DNA of 6,093 nucleotides from an uncultured Brevundimonas sp. (GTDB lineage: Bacteria; Pseudomonadota; Alphaproteobacteria; Caulobacterales; Caulobacteraceae): the NCBI GenBank assembly GCA_946481405.1, contig CAMLNY010000085.1:1-6093 (forward strand), read 5' to 3'. Shown piece after piece: positions 5,602-6,093 of the stretch. Position numbers and translations under genes: made by a program. The notes beneath the pieces are model-generated. The model did not search any database and was not told the DNA's origin. It saw only the letters and a program-made list of their open reading frames with translations. Position 1 is the stretch's first letter. Each line of letters begins with the position of its first letter.

Positions 5602-6093
5602 ATGCGCCTGTTCCTGACCGCCTCCGTTGTCGCCCTGTCCCTCGCCTCGACGGCGCGGGCGGAGGAGGGGATGTGGACCTTCGACAACTTCCCGATCGCG
5701 CGGGCCAACGAGACGCTGGGCACGTCGATCGATCAGGCCTGGCTGGACCGGGTGCGGCTGTCGTCGGTGAAGTTCGGCGGCTGTTCGGCGGGGCTGGTGT
5801 CGGACGCCGGGCTGGTCATGACCAACAACCACTGCGTCGCGACGTGCGTGGCCAACCTGTCGACCCAGGCTGTGAACTACGCCGAGACCGGCTTCACGCC
5901 GCGGACGCGCGAGGAGGAGCTGAAGTGCCCGGGCGGGACGGCCGAAATCCTGACCGATATCAGCGATGTCACCGAGCGGGTGCGGGCGGCGGCCGAGGGG
6001 CTGACCGGGCAGGCCTTCAACCGGGCGCGTGACGCCGAGATCGGGCGGATCGAGACCGAGGCCTGCGGCGACGCGACCGACAAGCGGTGCCAG
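5602..6093 (+). CDS. Second S46-family serine dipeptidyl peptidase, exported (partial, 3' end outside window)
   Basis: The first 164 codons are present and the frame is open to the window end. The product starts with a signal peptide (residues 1-20, likely cleavage after ARA), giving a mature start EEGMWTFDNFP identical to that of the first peptidase. By hand, the mature part aligns without gaps to residues 28-171 of its neighbour, with 86 of 144 identities (about 60 %). The catalytic His77 is in TNNHC, where the neighbour has TNHHC. All six cysteines of this region are conserved (61, 78, 82, 109, 155, 163). The Asp and Ser of the triad, and the residue that sets P1 preference, lie beyond the window, so activity and specificity cannot be judged. 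It follows the first gene by 41 bases with its own ribosome site and is likely in the same operon. It is best explained as a tandem duplicate. Confidence 0.93.
   Translation, partial: MRLFLTASVVALSLASTARAEEGMWTFDNFPIARANETLGTSIDQAWLDRVRLSSVKFGGCSAGLVSDAGLVMTNNHCVATCVANLSTQAVNYAETGFTPRTREEELKCPGGTAEILTDISDVTERVRAAAEGLTGQAFNRARDAEIGRIETEACGDATDKRCQ

Noticed and set aside
1..6093. CRISPR array, tRNA or rRNA genes, toxin-antitoxin or phage genes
   Set aside because: I saw no regularly spaced repeats, no cloverleaf with a CCA-type acceptor, and no coding region outside the exporter, the peptidases and the 18-codon fragment.

Overview
The window looks like a chromosomal segment of a GC-rich alphaproteobacterium. 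The strong G/C third-position bias, the two S46 peptidases with FNFPR-type active-site segments, and the intergenic repeats carrying a CCCTCTCCCGCAAGGGGAGAGGG core all suggest the Caulobacterales (Brevundimonas or Caulobacter relatives). That placement is inference from style; no marker gene is present.

Layout from left to right. Positions 1-59 hold the last 18 codons of an unidentified plus-strand gene. Positions 60-280 are a non-coding gap filled by two facing copies of a short palindromic repeat; the right copy ends in a hairpin plus T-tract resembling an intrinsic terminator. Positions 281-3275 carry a three-gene minus-strand operon, read in the order FtsX/MacB/DevC-type permease, ABC ATPase, HlyD-type membrane fusion protein. 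The permease stop and ATPase start overlap as ATGA, and the ATPase and fusion protein are 23 bases apart. Together they would form an inner-membrane ABC exporter of the MacAB/DevBCA kind. It would need an outer-membrane TolC-type channel, which is not in the window. The substrate cannot be told from sequence.

Positions 3276-3481 are a divergent promoter region with G-rich tracts and a 10-base direct repeat. Positions 3482-6093 carry two tandem plus-strand genes for exported S46-family serine dipeptidyl peptidases (DPP7/DPP11/DAP BII family). The first is complete (692 aa) with the full His-Asp-Ser triad. The second starts 41 bases downstream and is cut by the window end after 164 codons. By hand alignment the mature N-termini are about 60 % identical (86 of 144 positions, no gaps), so this is a local gene duplication. 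Both proteins should act in the periplasm, removing dipeptides from the N-termini of oligopeptides.

This is mostly an ordinary region: a peptide-scavenging peptidase pair back to back with an ABC exporter. The points most worth a second look are the tandem S46 duplication with its substitutions near the active site, the hairpin that encloses the first peptidase's stop codon, and the facing repeat pair abutting the exporter operon's last stop codon. I saw no RNA gene, CRISPR array, insertion sequence or defence system.
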